Shown here: positions 6,054 to 7,961 of the stretch, piece by piece | Layout: every line of letters starts with the position of its first letter | Numbering within the stretch: the first letter of the stretch is position 1 | Source: Acholeplasmatales bacterium DTU056 | GTDB taxonomy: Bacteria > Bacillota_I > Bacilli_A > ML615J-28 > CAG-698 | Reading direction: 5' to 3' | DNA length: 7,961 bases | Assembly (NCBI GenBank): GCA_001512985.1 | Contig: LFRX01000050.1 | Coordinates: 16,543-24,503 of the forward strand | Position numbers and translations under genes: made by a program | Notes under the pieces: generated by a model | Told to the model about the DNA's origin: nothing | Database searches by the model: none | What the model saw: the letters and a program-made list of their open reading frames with translations, nothing else

Positions 6054-7775
6054 ATGTTATATACCTTAATCATTGTTGTGATATTAATTATTGCCTTAAT
6101 TTTGGGAATGTATTTTAGTTCATATCAAACCATTAATGAGAAATTAGCTTTGAAAAAGAAATATTTACGTTCTCAAAGTGTTTTATTTAAAGGTCCTAAA
6201 ATTAAAAGCCGAATATCTTATTCTTTTGGAACAATTGCATGTTTACTTTTAGTATTTATAATTTTTAATGATCCATCGATTAATGTCCCGTTTAAAAGAG
6301 TTGCTTCAGCGGAAGCATTTAATGAAACGATTGATGCTTTAGTCTTAAAAGAAGAAGACGAGTCAATTTTTTTCAAAGAAGCGTTAAATGCTGCTAAAGA
6401 AGTGAATCCTAAAGTTTTACAGTATCAAAAAGTTATAAGTGAGAAGAATTATGTCTATATTGCTAATCAAAACAATTTAATTAAAGTAAGCAAAAACGAT
6501 TTAACAAATAACGCCCAAGAAATTGTAATTGAAGACAATTTTTATCAATATGATGACTCAATTGAAATTAATGGATTATTATCATATCAAAATAAAATTC
6601 TTACTTATGGAAAATATTTAAATGAAAGTTTTTATCTTGAAAGCATCATTAATATTCATAATAAAGATACTTTAAAACTAGAAAAGCAAATAATTGTTAA
6701 AGGCAAAATAGAAGATATTAAAATTCAATGGAAATATTTATATTTGATTACAGTCAATGGCATAAACAAAAATGAAGATTATGTTGGAAAAATTTTCTCA
6801 TTAAAATTTAACAAACAAGTAAAATATCCAAAAATTAATTATAAGAACATTTACTATATTCCTGATAATAATATTAAATATGTTCTAGGTATAGCCAAAA
6901 TCGATCTTAAAAGCTATAAATACACAACTAATTCTTTATTAGTGTCGGACTACTTTTTAGCCGCCAATAATCGCTATGCATATATATCAGTAAGTATAGA
7001 AAATAAAGACAAGCAAAATAATGCCTTGTCAAGCTATATTGTTCAATATGATTTTTATCGAATGAAAATTAATAATAGTAACAAAATTGAAGGACATATT
7101 TATAATGATTTTATATTCTTAGATAATGGAAATTTTATTGTTGCGACGGTTTTAAGTGAGAATAATCAAAATGTTTATCGAATATATACTTACGATCGCC
7201 TATTTTATTTAAAGCAGATTGATATAATGAATAGTCCTAAAAATAGTTTACTAGTTCAAAAAGATGATTATTTCTATGTTGTTAATTTAGACTCTAGATT
7301 AGTATATTTATCACAAGATGACCAGAAAGGTCTAAATATTGTTTCTGATAGGGTTTCTTTAAATGGATTATTAGAATTCCATAAACTATTATATGATAAA
7401 ATAATTCATTTTAATATAACCAAAGAGCAAATTAACGTTACTATGTTTCGACCAAAAGACCGTCAAATATTATATAACCAAAATTTCGATATATCTTCTA
7501 ACAATGTAATATTGTTTGAAAATTATCAATATCAAGGACAAAAATATAACATTTTAAATATTCAAACTCAAATCAACGATTCTTATGTATATTACATAGT
7601 ATTATGTATTGATGATACAATATATAATGATTATGTTTTAATAAATAGCCCAATTTCCTTTAATCATATTTCACACTTCTTTATTGATGATTATTTCATT
7701 GTGTTAAGGGATAATATTATTTCTCTATATCACAGTGAACGGTTTGATTCCGAAACTAAAATCATCATCCCTTAA
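6054..7775 (+). CDS. Membrane-anchored protein with predicted extracellular, diverged beta-propeller domain
   Basis: I do not recognise a named gene. The 573 residues begin with a hydrophobic segment (about 3-22), a Lys/Arg-rich stretch (30-53) and a second hydrophobic segment (about 56-71). By the positive-inside rule the loop is cytoplasmic and the remaining 490 or so residues are outside. That part is rich in Tyr, Asn, Ile and Asp with alternating short strands. The stretch KNIYYIPDNN...LGIAKIDL...SDYFLAANNRYAYISVS (about 264-314), followed by YIVQYDF and NDFIFLDNGNFIVATV (about 328-365), resembles the pattern of the secreted C-terminal beta-propeller family (Beta_propel, PF09826). RVASAEAFNETIDAL (82-96) resembles its N-terminal lead-in. 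Many hallmark residues are missing, so this is from memory of the family and moderate in certainty. The start is fixed by AGGTGAT (6041-6047). Its place behind a LytTR gene suggests it senses something outside or sequesters the regulator. A hairpin terminator overlaps its stop. Confidence 0.75.
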   Translation: MLYTLIIVVILIIALILGMYFSSYQTINEKLALKKKYLRSQSVLFKGPKIKSRISYSFGTIACLLLVFIIFNDPSINVPFKRVASAEAFNETIDALVLKEEDESIFFKEALNAAKEVNPKVLQYQKVISEKNYVYIANQNNLIKVSKNDLTNNAQEIVIEDNFYQYDDSIEINGLLSYQNKILTYGKYLNESFYLESIINIHNKDTLKLEKQIIVKGKIEDIKIQWKYLYLITVNGINKNEDYVGKIFSLKFNKQVKYPKINYKNIYYIPDNNIKYVLGIAKIDLKSYKYTTNSLLVSDYFLAANNRYAYISVSIENKDKQNNALSSYIVQYDFYRMKINNSNKIEGHIYNDFIFLDNGNFIVATVLSENNQNVYRIYTYDRLFYLKQIDIMNSPKNSLLVQKDDYFYVVNLDSRLVYLSQDDQKGLNIVSDRVSLNGLLEFHKLLYDKIIHFNITKEQINVTMFRPKDRQILYNQNFDISSNNVILFENYQYQGQKYNILNIQTQINDSYVYYIVLCIDDTIYNDYVLINSPISFNHISHFFIDDYFIVLRDNIISLYHSERFDSETKIIIP

Positions 7776-7800
7776 AGACTGTCATTAGACAGTCTTTTTT
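7774..7800 (+). terminator. Intrinsic terminator of the LytTR operon
   Basis: A perfect 10-bp stem, AAAGACTGTC (7774-7783) with GACAGTCTTT (7788-7797), has a 4-base ATTA loop and a T run continuing to 7800, then more T-rich sequence. The stem begins inside the TAA stop codon of the membrane protein gene (7773-7775). Confidence 0.93.
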
Positions 7801-7813
7801 CTTTCTTTTTTTA

Positions 7814-7842
7814 TTTCCATTATTTTTAAAATATGGTAAAAT
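7814..7842 (+). promoter_or_regulatory. Promoter of coaX (extended -10)
   Basis: TAAAAT (7837-7842, 5 of 6 consensus matches) is preceded by TGG in the extended -10 arrangement. TTTCCA (7814-7819, 4 of 6 matches to the -35) lies 17 bases upstream. The expected start near 7849 gives a leader of about 24 bases to the ATG at 7873. Confidence 0.7.
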
Positions 7843-7872
7843 AAAAAAGTAATTAGAAGAGGGTGATTTGAA

Positions 7873-7961
7873 ATGTTGATTTGTTTTGATATTGGCAATA
7901 CAAACATTGTTTTTGGAGTTTATGATAGAGGAGTTTTGCTCAATAGTTTTAGATTGAAAAC
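7873..7961 (+). CDS. coaX: Type III pantothenate kinase, N-terminal fragment (3' cut by window edge)
   Basis: Phosphorylates pantothenate in the first committed step of coenzyme A synthesis; the CoaX type belongs to the ASKHA fold and differs from CoaA. Only 29 codons are visible. They begin MLICFDIGNTNIVFGVYDRG and continue to a segment ending FRLK, which matches the family's N-terminus: a first strand, the D-I/V-GNTN phosphate-binding motif, then (V/F)GVY and a closing F/WR segment. The ATG at 7873 follows GAGGGTGAT, a strong Shine-Dalgarno. The gene has its own promoter downstream of the LytTR operon terminator, so it is probably transcribed independently of that operon. Confidence 0.93.
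   Translation, partial: MLICFDIGNTNIVFGVYDRGVLLNSFRLK

Noticed and set aside
1..7961. CRISPR arrays, insertion sequences, tRNA or rRNA genes and riboswitches.
   Set aside because: I saw no regularly spaced repeats, transposase-like protein, terminal inverted repeats, cloverleaf or T-box-like leader; intergenic gaps are all under 125 bases and are accounted for by promoters, terminators and the motif cluster.

Overview
This is an AT-rich window with compact gene spacing, strong Shine-Dalgarno sequences and Bacillus-like protein sequences. It suggests a low-GC Firmicute or a free-living Tenericute-like relative (Acholeplasma, Izemoplasma, Erysipelotrichia or similar); I cannot place it more precisely. 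All nine tryptophans I counted in the called genes are TGG, so UGA is not read as Trp as in Mycoplasma. None of the seven visible stop codons is TGA either (six TAA, one TAG).

Layout. (1) 1-2901, plus strand: the 3' end of pheS followed by complete pheT, the two subunits of phenylalanyl-tRNA synthetase, ending in an intrinsic terminator. (2) 2898-3830, minus strand: ispH, the last enzyme of the MEP isoprenoid pathway, convergent with pheT. The two stop codons overlap, and the pheT terminator lies inside the ispH coding sequence. (3) 3831-3943: a divergent promoter region with two extended -10 promoters. (4) 3944-5396, plus strand: a LacX-like aldose 1-epimerase family protein and efp (elongation factor P), probably one transcript ending at a terminator at 5402-5426. 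(5) 5427-7800, plus strand: a two-gene operon with its own promoter. It encodes a receiver-less LytTR DNA-binding protein and a membrane-anchored protein whose large extracellular part looks like a diverged beta-propeller, and it ends in a strong hairpin. (6) 7801-7961: the promoter and first 29 codons of a type III pantothenate kinase gene (coaX).

Most of the window is housekeeping: translation (PheST, EF-P), isoprenoid synthesis (IspH) and CoA synthesis (CoaX). The part most worth attention is the LytTR/membrane-protein pair. Its architecture recalls the streptococcal LytTR regulatory systems (HdrRM, BrsRM), where a membrane protein encoded next to a LytTR regulator holds it in check. Here the partner carries an extracellular propeller-like domain of about 490 residues instead of a small multi-pass protein. 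The short region upstream of the operon holds four copies of a TAAGNTA motif, which could be sites for autoregulation. That reading is inference. The ORFs, the motif copies and the predicted membrane segments are visible in the sequence.
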